A stretch of 64,000 bases of DNA from Marinobacter sp. AC-23 (GTDB lineage: Bacteria > Pseudomonadota > Gammaproteobacteria > Pseudomonadales > Oleiphilaceae): the NCBI RefSeq assembly GCF_001858325.1, contig NZ_MBPP01000001.1, positions 124,001 to 188,000 of the forward strand, given 5' to 3'. Positions 46,835 through 55,941 of the stretch are shown piece by piece (position 1 is the first letter of the stretch; each line of letters begins with the position of its first letter). The notes under the pieces were generated by a model, which was not told the origin of the DNA, did not search any database, and saw only the letters and a list, made by a program, of their open reading frames with translations. Position numbers and translations under genes: made by a program.

Positions 46835-48242
46835 ATGCGAAAGGGACTAATCGGCCACAGCGTTCTGCTGGGCTTGTGCGTAATGGCAAGTGAAGGTTAT
46901 GCCGGCCTTCCGGATACCCGCACCTCTGTTAACGACGTACCCGAGGGCACCGTTGGCCTTGGGGCAGCACTGCGCAGAGGAACCAGCCCCTACGTTGGCA
47001 TGGACAACATTTCTGGTGTGTTGAACGATAATAAAACAGACTTGGTTCCACTGTACCTTTATGAAGGCAAGTGGCTGTTTGCCCATGGAACATCAGCGGG
47101 CGCGCATCTTTTAAAGCATGAATGGTTAACGATCGATCTATTGGCCAAATATCGATTTAACCGCCTTCAATCAGATGCCACTCCCTATTTTAATGGCTTA
47201 CGCGATCGGAACCAGACCGTAGATGTAGCTTTTCAGCCAAGGTGCTCGGGGGCTGGGGGTCACTTTCCACAACGTGGGCCAATGACGTTCTAGGGGTTCA
47301 TAACGGCTATGAGTGGGACTTTACCTACTCTTATTCCTGGGAGCCTGGCCGTTGGTCTTTGTCGCCGTTTGTCAGTTACGTGTACCAGGACAGTGATCTG
47401 ACAAACTACTATTACGGAGTTAATGCCGCAGAGGCCCTTGCTGACAGGCCCTTTTACCAACCCGACGCAGCCGGCTTTTGGCGTGCCGGAATTAACACGT
47501 CCTATTGGGCAACCTCCCGCTTGCTGCTGTTCTCAAACGTTGCTTCCCAGCATGTAGATAGCGAGATTTTCAACAGCCCGTTGGTCGATGAGTCGCAACT
47601 GACTTCGGCTACATTCGGTTTTGCTTATCTGTTTGGTAACGCCCGTGATGACTCAACCAAGCGGCCAGGCTCGGGGCGTTCAGGAGAGTGGTCATGGCGG
47701 CTGAATTCTGGTTATCAGGCCGAGGGGCCATTTACCCGAACGCTCACAGGCACTCTGAAACGCAGCGAAGATGTTCACGCTTACATGGCCGGTTTGACTC
47801 TGGGAAAGCTGATTTCTGATGGCAAGTACATTGATTACTGGGGAAGGCTTTCGTTGAATCGCAGATTAGAGAATGGTAACCAGAGTGACTTCGGTGAATA
47901 CAACGCCTACGTGATGGCCATGACCACGGCCACTCGCCCTGGACATCGAAGGAGTGGCTTCGTTTTGGTATTGGCTTCGGGTTTTCTTATGCCTCTGAAG
48001 TGCCTTACGTAGAGCAGGTTAAACAAGCTGAACGAGAGCGCAATACTTCGCGTTTTCTCAATTATCTTGAAGGGCAAGTTGATGTGCCGCTCCGGCTGAT
48101 GTTTGATAATAGAGCTGTGAGGAACTGTTATGTGGGCATTTCCCTCCTTCACCGTTCGGGGATTTTTGCAAAATCCGACATTCTGGGTAGCGTTTCTGGC
48201 GGTTCTGATATGGTGACCGGCCACATAGAGTGTAAACGGTAA
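46835..48242 (+). pseudogene. MipA/OmpV-like outer-membrane protein with extended C-terminal domain, two apparent frameshifts
   Basis: A signal peptide (MRKGLIGHSVLLGLCVMAS, ending around GYA) leads into MipA/OmpV-like blocks: LVPLYLYEGKWLFAHG, LLAKYRFNR, YYYGVNAAEALADRPFYQPDA. Two breaks are restored by adding one T at 47230-47233 (giving FSAKVLGGWGSLSTTWA) and one T at 47934 (giving SPWTSKEWLRFGIGFGFSYA). The joined product is about 469 residues, nearly twice a typical MipA. The extra C-terminal half (RLENGNQSDF, ASEVPYVEQVKQ, VGISLLHRSGIFAK) looks like a second beta-barrel region and its family is not clear. Confidence 0.7.
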
Positions 48243-48276
48243 ACAGGCGAAACCTGCCGATCTCTGGAAGGATATT

Positions 48277-49742
48277 TCAGCAGGTCGGCATGGTTTGCAG
48301 GGCGAGCTTGCGGCGAATATACCGCCCAAGCGTATCAACGCCAATGTTGAGCAAGGCAGTTACCAGTATCAGCACCATGGCACGATCAAATCGAATATTC
48401 TGTATGGCACTGTCTACATAAAAGCCCAGAGTGTATATTCCCAGAATCCCCAGAATGGCCGTTTCCCGCATGATAATTTCCCAGCGATAGAACAAAAACG
48501 CCAGGAAGGAGCGATACACACGGGGAACCAGCTCCCAGCTGTATCGGTTAAACCCGGTTGCTGCGTCGGCGCGAAGTTTTGTTGAGCTGGTTTGCCTACC
48601 TATCAGGTGCCCGATAATGCCACCGTTGTGCAACGCCAACGCGACAATTGCGGGCAACATGGAAGGTCCCCAAAGCTGCAATAGAATATAGGCCAGAATG
48701 TACTCCGGCGTAGAGCGCGCAATCACCAGTACACGTGGCCGGCATTGCGCCTTATTGGCCCGCCAAAATGGTTGGAAATCAGGGGGAATGCCAACAGTGA
48801 TATAATTCCTGTCGCCACAAGCGCAATCTGGGTGAGCACAATGGTGTTCCAGATGCCTGGCATGGCCTCATTAACCATCAAATCACTTAGCCAAGGCGTC
48901 AGCCCCGCCAGGCCTTCTCCATTGCGCAGTGGAGCCGGGACTATGTCTTCGGTGAAAAAGCGCTGCACGTTGCCCCAAACAATAGGTAAGCCTTCGCCAA
49001 GAAAGAAGGGGGCCGCAAGAATGTAGACCGGTAAAAGCTTCGGCCGCACCCACAGAGGCATGGTGGCGATCAATACGTAGAACAGAATCAACATGGCGCC
49101 GGCATCGGAATACAAGCCCTGAGAGAACGACGCTTCCAGATAAAAGCCAAGTGTTGGCAAGCCGACGAAACCAAGAATTGCACTGGAGCGCAAACCACAC
49201 TCCAGCCGATACGCGGTATAGGTGCGCATTTTCACCCAGCAGTCGGGAATGCGGGTGTAGAGAAACGCGGTGATGTTGCTGGTGCCAGGTGGTAGAGCGC
49301 GCCCGGGATCGGGGTCGGCTTCTTCCAGGATTTCGGAATACACCTTGGCGAAAATCCCCGCATAGGGGATAGCGATCGCCAGCACACCAGTGAGCGGGTG
49401 AAACCCGAAAAACTGCAGAAAGATAAGTGCCCAGAACAGCTCATGGATAGCGCGGACAAATGCACAGAACATCCGCACCGGCAAAGATCGGTAAACCAGG
49501 GCCAGCAGGAACCCGGCAGCACCGCCAAGAGCAACCCCAACGAACGCAAAGGCGACCGTTCTTAAAAGCGCGGTCATCAATCCTTCGCTGCTAAAAAAGT
49601 TAGGCGTTACCATTCCCAGGAAGAAGTTACCAAGATCCCGCCAGGGGTTGGATGCGGTGATGGCAATATCCGCAAACAGAAGCCCGACCAAGGCGATGGC
49701 AAGGAAAATGAGACTGGTACGAACCGTTGGGGAAGAGAACAT
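48277..49742 (-). pseudogene. Selenate-type ABC transporter permease, two fused PhnE-like domains, apparent frameshift near 48732
   Basis: Two membrane domains of the PhnE type follow each other in one frame set: the first includes AFVRAIHELFWALIFLQFFG and SSAILGFVGLPTLGFYLEAS, the second ARSTPEYILAYILLQLWGPS and MRETAILGILGIYTLGFYVDS. They are split by a break at GHV that one extra C at 48732 (G on the coding strand) repairs to VLVIARSTPEYIL. Start at the ATG at 49742 is provisional. With the PhnC-like ATPase and PhnD-like binding protein directly upstream it forms a phosphonate-type transporter; its place beside selD and senB argues for selenate/selenite transport. Confidence 0.82.
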
Positions 49743-49759
49743 GGAACGGGCCGTGTTAC

Positions 49760-50410
49760 CTAGTAAAGAGACATAATGTCTGAAGATGTAAGGTCTGCGC
49801 TTGGTTGATCCAGCGCCACCTGACCATCGTGAATACCCACGATTCTGGTGCAATAATTCAGCGCCAAATCCACATCGTGCAGTGCAATAATACTGGTTGA
49901 GAAGCGCTCCCGCAGAAGCGTCATGACCGAGTTTGCCATTGGGCCATCGAGCGCAGAAACCGGCTCATCTGCCAGCAGCACCGCTGCATTTCGATACAGT
50001 GCCCGAGCAATAGCCACACGCTGGCGCTGCCCCCCGGAAAGAGAGGCTGCGGGTGTCCAGAGTTTTTCTGTCATACCAAGGGACTGCAACAGTGTGTTCA
50101 CCTCGGCACGGTCTTTCGCGAACGGCCGGGCCAGCGTCACCGTGTTGTACCAGGTGGCGTGCTTATCCAGCTGCCCCATAAATACGTTGTGGAACACTGA
50201 CAGGGCATTCACCAAACCCAGGTCTTGCGGGATAAGTGACGAATCCCGGTTAACTCGTTCGTGAATCAGGCGAATGAGCGTGGATTTACCCGCGCCACTT
50301 TTACCCACAAGCCCAATTTTATCGCCCGGATTAACCTTCAGCGACATCGGGCCTATGACCCGCTTGCCGCTGAATGAGGCCTTAAGGCCAGAAAGATCGT
50401 AACCTGACAT
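49760..50410 (-). CDS. Selenate-type ABC transporter ATPase (PhnC-like)
   Basis: The start ATG (50410) shares a base with the stop of the binding-protein gene. The 216-residue ATPase has Walker A GLVGKSGAGKSTL, signature LSGGQRQRVAIARAL, Walker B VLLADEPVSALD and the switch histidine in IALHDVDLAL. The inter-motif segment is shorter than in E. coli PhnC. It pairs with the fused permease 17 bases downstream. Transport of an oxyanion is inferred from family; selenium as substrate is inferred from neighbours. Confidence 0.88.
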   Translation of the reverse strand: MSGYDLSGLKASFSGKRVIGPMSLKVNPGDKIGLVGKSGAGKSTLIRLIHERVNRDSSLIPQDLGLVNALSVFHNVFMGQLDKHATWYNTVTLARPFAKDRAEVNTLLQSLGMTEKLWTPAASLSGGQRQRVAIARALYRNAAVLLADEPVSALDGPMANSVMTLLRERFSTSIIALHDVDLALNYCTRIVGIHDGQVALDQPSADLTSSDIMSLY

Positions 50411-51285
50411 CAATCTAGGATTCCGATCTCTTCAGCTGTTTTACGAATGGGTTCATAGTCGCCGTTGGAGGCAGGAATAAAGCCTGAGCGCGGGAAGCTT
50501 TCCAGAAGCTCGGGATCGTCCAGGTTCAACAGAGCTTCGGTAACGCGTTGCTTAAAGCCTTCACCAAAACGCTCGTTCACATCACCACGAATGGTCCACT
50601 GGTAATCCGGGTAGGCCGGTGTTTTCCAAATGACTTGAACGGCATCGGTATCAATATTGCCGTCGCCCAGCTCTTTCTGCCAAACCTGGAAGTTAAGCGC
50701 GCCAACATCGTAGGTGCCGGACTCTACCAACCGAAGTGTGCGTGTGTGGTTGCCACTGAAACCAACCCGTGAGAAAAAATCTTCGGGCTTTGAATCAAAG
50801 GTGTCACGCACATAAAACTCGGGCATGAGGCGGCCAGAAGTGGAGCCTTTGGATCCGAAGGTGAAGGTTTTTCCTTGCAGCTCGTCTTTCAGCTCGGAAA
50901 GTTCGTCGGCGGGCTTAATACCTGTGTTGGTATTAGCAATAAAGTAGGTTTCGAACGCTTCGTCTTCAACGCCTTGAGCGATGGCTTCAGAGTCTGGGAC
51001 CAGCCTGCGGGCCTGTACACCAGAAAGACCGCCAAACCATGCCAACTGAACCTGGTTGTTGCGGAATGCTGAAACCGCAGCGGCGTAGGACTTCACCGGG
51101 ATATAGCGTACATCAACATCGAGTTGCTCAGAGAGGTAATCCGCTACACCGCGAAAACGTTCTACCAATTTGGTTTCGTCTTCATCTGGGATTGCCGTGA
51201 ACACGAACGTCTCCGCAGACGCGGCCGCAGCGGTGACACACAAAAAGCTGGAAAGCATCAACTTCCGTATAAGATTCAAAGCCAT
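50410..51285 (-). CDS. Putative selenate ABC transporter substrate-binding protein (PhnD-like)
   Basis: 291 residues: a signal peptide (MALNLIRKLMLSSFLCVTAAAASA, cleavage after SA) and a PhnD-type periplasmic binding fold with VRYIPVKSYAAAVSAFRNNQ, LAWFGGLSGVQAR, FGSKGSTSGRLMPE and VGFSGNHTRTLRLVESG. A subset of PhnD-like proteins encoded beside selD and the senB-type glycosyltransferase is annotated as putative selenate-binding, and this protein fits that context. Divergent from senB across about 195 bases. Confidence 0.88.
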   Translation of the reverse strand: MALNLIRKLMLSSFLCVTAAAASAETFVFTAIPDEDETKLVERFRGVADYLSEQLDVDVRYIPVKSYAAAVSAFRNNQVQLAWFGGLSGVQARRLVPDSEAIAQGVEDEAFETYFIANTNTGIKPADELSELKDELQGKTFTFGSKGSTSGRLMPEFYVRDTFDSKPEDFFSRVGFSGNHTRTLRLVESGTYDVGALNFQVWQKELGDGNIDTDAVQVIWKTPAYPDYQWTIRGDVNERFGEGFKQRVTEALLNLDDPELLESFPRSGFIPASNGDYEPIRKTAEEIGILD

Positions 51286-51480
51286 TTGAAATCCTTGATC
51301 GGTTTTATGGTTGATAAAGCAAAGGTGCAGGATACTCTGATTCCCCTTAACCCTGAACAGCTATACGGATTACGGGTTTAAATAGGTCAAGTATCCGGGC
51401 ACTATTCTATTAAACTGCCATGCAAGTCTATCAAAATTCTATCCAGACCCTGAAAGGGGTAGGTTATACCAAAGAGGCTT

Positions 51481-52485
51481 ATGGATATCATCATGATCAC
51501 GCCGGCGGCGCCAGGTTCGAAGGCTGGTAACCGGGCAACCGCAGAACGTTGGCAAGCGTTGCTGGAACAGGCAGGGCATAAGATATCCATTGTCACAGCG
51601 TATCACGGTGAGCCTTGTGACCTATTTCTTGCGCTGCATGCCTGGCGCAGCCATGAGGCAGTGCGGCTCTTTCGGGAGACATGGCCAGGCAAACCTTTGG
51701 TTGTGGCTTTAACCGGAACGGATATTTACCTGCACCAACCCCAATACCCTGAGCAAACTCATTATTCCATGCAGGCGGCCGATGCGCTGATCGGTTTGCA
51801 TGCGCAGGTGGGTGACGATATTCCGGGGGCTTTCAGGGACAAATTGGTTACGCTTTTTCAGTCTGCTGATAGACCTACAGGCCAGTCGGGAAAAGTGTTC
51901 TCTGAATCGCCTTATTTTGATATTTGCGTTATTGGGCATCTTCGAGCCGAAAAAGACTCTCTTCGGGCGGCCAAAGCGGCCCGGCGACTACCCGCTGACT
52001 CCCGCATTCGGGTCTCATGCGCGGGCAAGGCTCACAATGAACACTGGGAAAGCCTCGCAAATCAGGAATTGAAGGAAAACCCGCGCTTTAGGTGGCTTGG
52101 CGAGTTAGAGAAAACCGATGTCGCCAAGCTGATGGCAGAAAGCCGGTTGCTGGTGATGAGTTCTGTGATGGAGGGTGGGGCTAACGTGGTGTCGGAAGCC
52201 TGTCGCGCGGGCTTACCTGTTATTGCCTCGGATATTTCCGGCAATACTGGGCTGCTTGGTGAGGATTACCGCGGTTACTACCCTGTAGGCGATACTCAAG
52301 CGCTAGCGAAAGTACTCGAACGTGCAGAGAATGATTCGCGGTTTCTGGAGCAGTTGCGGGAGCATGTTGGACAACTCGCCAGCCGGTTTACGCCGGAGAA
52401 AGAGCTGGAATCCCTGGAACAGCGCTTGCACTCGCAGTGCAGCGCCGCTCCAGGAAAAACACTTAAGCTCACTCTGTTAACGTGA
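51481..52485 (+). CDS. senB: SenB-like selenosugar synthase (TIGR04348-type glycosyltransferase)
   Basis: SenB joins selenophosphate-derived selenium to a UDP-sugar to make a selenosugar, the first committed step of selenoneine synthesis. The 334-residue GT4-like protein has the family start MIMITPAAPGSKAGNRATAERW-type segment (ITPAAPGSKAGNRATAERW), CDLFLALHAWRSHEAV, VVALTGTDIYLH and the C-terminal EGGANVVSEACRAGLPVIAS donor-binding block. It is convergent with selD, overlapping by 17 bases, and divergent from the transporter. SenA, the enzyme completing selenoneine, is not in the window, so the final product may differ. Confidence 0.85.
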   Translation: MDIIMITPAAPGSKAGNRATAERWQALLEQAGHKISIVTAYHGEPCDLFLALHAWRSHEAVRLFRETWPGKPLVVALTGTDIYLHQPQYPEQTHYSMQAADALIGLHAQVGDDIPGAFRDKLVTLFQSADRPTGQSGKVFSESPYFDICVIGHLRAEKDSLRAAKAARRLPADSRIRVSCAGKAHNEHWESLANQELKENPRFRWLGELEKTDVAKLMAESRLLVMSSVMEGGANVVSEACRAGLPVIASDISGNTGLLGEDYRGYYPVGDTQALAKVLERAENDSRFLEQLREHVGQLASRFTPEKELESLEQRLHSQCSAAPGKTLKLTLLT

Positions 52486-54744
52486 TTGGCTCAATGGGCC
52501 CGCTTTCATCCTGGGGCATTACCCGGCCGATGATTGCGGTGTGCGGATAACCAAGCGCTTTGAGCGCTCGCACACACTCTTCTGCTTTATCTGCCGCAAC
52601 GCTTGCCAGCAAGCCACCGGCGGTTTGTGGATCAAAAATCAGGGGGTAGCGCGGGTGATTTACCCACTTTTCCTGATCCCTAATACCACGCCGCAGGCGT
52701 ATATTGGCCGGTTGCAACGAGCTGAGAATGCCCGCTGCTGCGGTTTCTTCCGCGCCAGGCAGGATAGGAATCGCAGAGAGATCCAGCTCGGCATCCACGC
52801 CAGACGGCCGGGTCATCTCAACCAAGTGGCCTAACAGGCCGAAACCCGTCACGTCCGTACAGGCTTTGGAGCCGAAGCTTCGCAGGCAGTCTGCTGCAGC
52901 TTTATTTGACTGCACCATGGAGGCCAGGGCGACATCAATCCAACGGCCTTTGGCGGCCAGGAGCGCGTGGGCCGCAAACAGCGTTCCGGTACCTATGGGC
53001 TTAGTAATGATGAGTACATCGCCGGCGCGCAAGCCGCCTTTGCTCATCACCTCGTCCGGATTAATCAGGCCATTTACTGCAAAGCCCAGTGCAAGCTCAC
53101 GGCCTTCACCGGTATGCCCGCCAACCAGTGCGCAGCCGGCTTCATTCAGAACATCCACAGCACCAGACATCATCTGGAAGACCACATCTTCCACTTTGGA
53201 TTCGATACCGTAAGGCACTGTAGCTACCGCAGTAGCGCTCTGAGCTTCAGCACCCATGGCAAAAACGTCACCCAAGGCGTGGTTGGCAGCGACGCGACCA
53301 AACGTATAGGGGTCGTCAATAAACGCCCGGAAGAAGTCGACGGTATGCACGACAGCCATTCCCGGTGGAACTCGCAGAACGGCTGCATCATCTGGCGCGT
53401 GCAGGCCTATCAGAATATCGTCCCGTTCTATGGGGCGGAGTTCACCCAGTGCCCGTGAAAGCACTGTGCTACCCACTTTGGCGCCGCACCCGCCGCAGCG
53501 CATGGCGACAGCAGAAATAGCCTGCGATGCTTCCTCTGGGTTCTGCGCTGCTGCGGTATCGGGCAGGGCAGAGGCTTCTTCCATGGGGGCAGGTCGGTGA
53601 ATTTATCCATAAACCGGCGGTCTATCCAGTCTTTCCAGCGCCACACCAAGGCACCATCAAACTGCATATCGCCGCGAGAAGCGACCGCGTATTTGTCCCC
53701 GGTACTGATCAGCGCTAACCATTTTTTCTGGGGGTGAAAATCTTTGGGTGTTTTGCCTAACGCCATGCGTTTGAGGTTGTCCGCCAAAGGCGGGCCTTGG
53801 CGTACCGCAAATACACCGGCTTTTTCCCGGGGGTGGTTAATGACATTGGCTATATCGCCTGCGGCAAAAATGCTGTCGTCGTTTTCAACCTGCAGGGTGT
53901 CTCGCACCCGCAGGAACAGGCCATCGTCCAGCGCCAGGCCGGTTTCTTCCAGCCAAGCTGGCCCGCCGGCTCTGGTTACCCAAAGAACTTCGTCTGCTTG
54001 CAGGGTTTCGCCGGAGGCCGTGCGCAAAAGCTTGTCACCGACTTTTTCTACCGGAGAGCCCAAGTGGAGCTTTACTCCACGCTCAGAGAGTGTTTTCCGA
54101 AATATCTCCCGCACTTTCGTATTGTGAGTGGGAAGGATTTCGTTGGCGGCATCAAATAAATGAAAGTGCAATTGGTCGGAATCCCGACCGCGCTGTTCCA
54201 GTTCATTTTTGAGCCGGTACTGCATGGCAAGTGTAAGCTCCACGCCACCCGCACCTGCACCCACAACGCCTATCGTGAGCGGGCCTTCGTGACTTTCAAT
54301 ACGCGAGAGCAGAGCAAGCCATCGGTTGTTGAAACCGGTGATTGGTTTTACCGGTACGGCAAACTCCGAAGCGCCTTCAACGTCATTCACTCTGGGGGAT
54401 GAGCCGATATTGATCGACAGTATGTCGTAAGGCACATCCGGCCGACCTTTGCAGATCACACGCTTGCTGTTGCGATCAATGCCTGCGGCTTCTGCACGAT
54501 AAAAACGTGCGCCGGCATATTCCGCCAGGCGGCTCAGGTCAATGTGTACCTCGTCGTAGCTGTAATGTCCTGCCACGTAGCCTGGCAGCATTCCGGAGTA
54601 GGGGGTATGTGTATCGCGACAGATGAGGGTCAAGCGCACGCCGGGAACAGGTTTCATTGCAAACCGTTTGAGTACCCCGACGTGGCTGTGCCCGCCGCCA
54701 ATCAAAACAATGTCTCGTAAAACAGGCTGGTCAGGCGTTCGCAT
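52469..54744 (-). pseudogene. selD: Selenide, water dikinase fused to an FAD/NAD(P) oxidoreductase, apparent frameshift near 53587
   Basis: The first frame (from ATG 54744) is a pyridine-nucleotide-disulfide-type oxidoreductase with IVLIGGGHSHVGVL, GVVGAGAGGVELTLAM and FAAGDIANV. The second (52469-53584) is SelD with the active-site CGGCGAKVG, GDVFAMGAEAQSA, GGHTGEGRELALGF and DVTGFGLLGHLVEM. Adding one G to GGGGG at 53585-53589 joins them as FTDLPPMEEAS, giving the known FAD-SelD fusion of Pseudomonas-type bacteria. SelD makes selenophosphate from selenide and ATP; the flavoprotein may supply reduced selenium, which is inference. Confidence 0.88.
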
Positions 54745-55385
54745 CAGTTAACTTTCTTGGCTTCGGCTGTTAGTTGGTCAAATCCTTTGATGTTCGAGAA
54801 GGCGCTCAGTTTTTCCTGATCGGCTGCCGAAGGATCAGCAATCTGATCGATGGACGTAATACCAGCCTCTTGCATCTTTTTGGCCGTAGCAGGCCCAATA
54901 CCTTTTACCAAGGTAAGGTTGCTTCTATCGGCTGGTTTCTTGGCCGCAGGCGTTTTCTTTGCGGCAGGCTTTTTGGCCGGCGCTTTTTTAGGTGCTACTT
55001 TTTTTGCAGCGGTTTTTTCTGCGGGCTTCTTCGCCGGCTTGTTTGCAGCGGGCGCTTTCTTAAGTTCTTTTTTGCTTTCTTTTTCAGCTTTGCGGATGTC
55101 TTCTTTAGAGGCGACACCCAAGCGTTCTAGTACGCTGGATTGCAGTTCATGGAACTCATCCATGCGACGCTCAAATTCATCGCTAAAACGTTTCATTTCG
55201 CGCTCGCGAAGCTCATCAATTTCTTTCATAAGCTTACGAACCGGATCCTGAACCTGGTGTTGCAATGTGTCGAACTGCTTCATTGCATCGCCGATCAGGT
55301 TTTCGATTTGGGATGACGTTTTCTCAAATTCCTTGTTGACCTTTTTTACGATCTTATCAACGCTCGATTTTGCTTTCTTCCCCAT
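54744..55385 (-). CDS. Phasin-like/helix-hairpin-helix protein with histone-like Lys-Ala-Pro repeats
   Basis: The 213-residue product has three parts. Residues 1-100 are long charged helices (VDKIVKKVNKEFEKTSSQIE) resembling phasin or coiled-coil proteins. Residues 105-155 are a Lys/Ala/Pro-rich repeat (PAKKPAEKTAAKK) like AlgP or H1-type histones. The C-terminal 60 residues are a helix-hairpin-helix DNA-binding-type domain (LTLVKGIGPATAKKMQEAG). An AAAGGAG site precedes the ATG. Its TGA overlaps the ATG of the selD fusion by one base. Role unknown; DNA or polymer granule binding both fit. Confidence 0.85.
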   Translation of the reverse strand: MGKKAKSSVDKIVKKVNKEFEKTSSQIENLIGDAMKQFDTLQHQVQDPVRKLMKEIDELREREMKRFSDEFERRMDEFHELQSSVLERLGVASKEDIRKAEKESKKELKKAPAANKPAKKPAEKTAAKKVAPKKAPAKKPAAKKTPAAKKPADRSNLTLVKGIGPATAKKMQEAGITSIDQIADPSAADQEKLSAFSNIKGFDQLTAEAKKVN

Positions 55386-55426
55386 GGGGGTGTCTCCTTT
55401 CTGGCAGATAGAACGAATAATAGTGA

Positions 55427-55825
55427 TCAGGCCATCTGCCGGAAACCCGGCAAGGAACCTGAGGAACGACGGGATTTTAGCGACTGCTTTTTGGATAGCA
55501 CTTCTCTGATACGGCGTAGCTTTTCTTCTAGAGCTGCATCACCACCGGGGTTAAAGTCCGAAAAATCAATAGAGTAGAAGAAATTGCTGCAGTGCTTTCT
55601 GCGCTCAGTAACCAAGCCTGAAAGGTTCTCCGCGCGGATTTTATCGAACGGCATATCCATGATCAGATCCAATACGACTGTGTCGCCGGGGTTGAACATT
55701 TTGTCTGTTTTCATAACGCAACCGTAGGAGTCCAGCTCAAAAAGCTCGGCTTCAACCCGTTCCTTACGGAACAGGCCTCGTCGAACGCTGAAATGGGCTA
55801 CAAGATCGGGTAACGCTTCCTTCAT
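55427..55825 (-). CDS. PilZ-like domain protein
   Basis: The 132-residue protein shows a PilZ-like beta-barrel pattern: RRGLFRKERVEAELFELDSYGC (basic start and the D-S-x-G motif), NPGDTVVLDLIMDMP and FYSIDFSDF. PilZ domains bind cyclic di-GMP; the canonical RxxxR is only loosely matched, so binding is uncertain. It lies 41 bases upstream of the HhH gene in the same direction and may head the PilZ-HhH-selD transcript. Confidence 0.65.
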   Translation of the reverse strand: MKEALPDLVAHFSVRRGLFRKERVEAELFELDSYGCVMKTDKMFNPGDTVVLDLIMDMPFDKIRAENLSGLVTERRKHCSNFFYSIDFSDFNPGGDAALEEKLRRIREVLSKKQSLKSRRSSGSLPGFRQMA

Positions 55826-55941
55826 GGATACAAAATCTCTGCAAAGGCTGGCTTGTTATTGATTAAACAATAGTCGCTGACTAAAAGTTTCGCAACGCCA
55901 TCAGTGCGCTACGATAGCTCTTTGAGGTCGTTCTTCAATGT

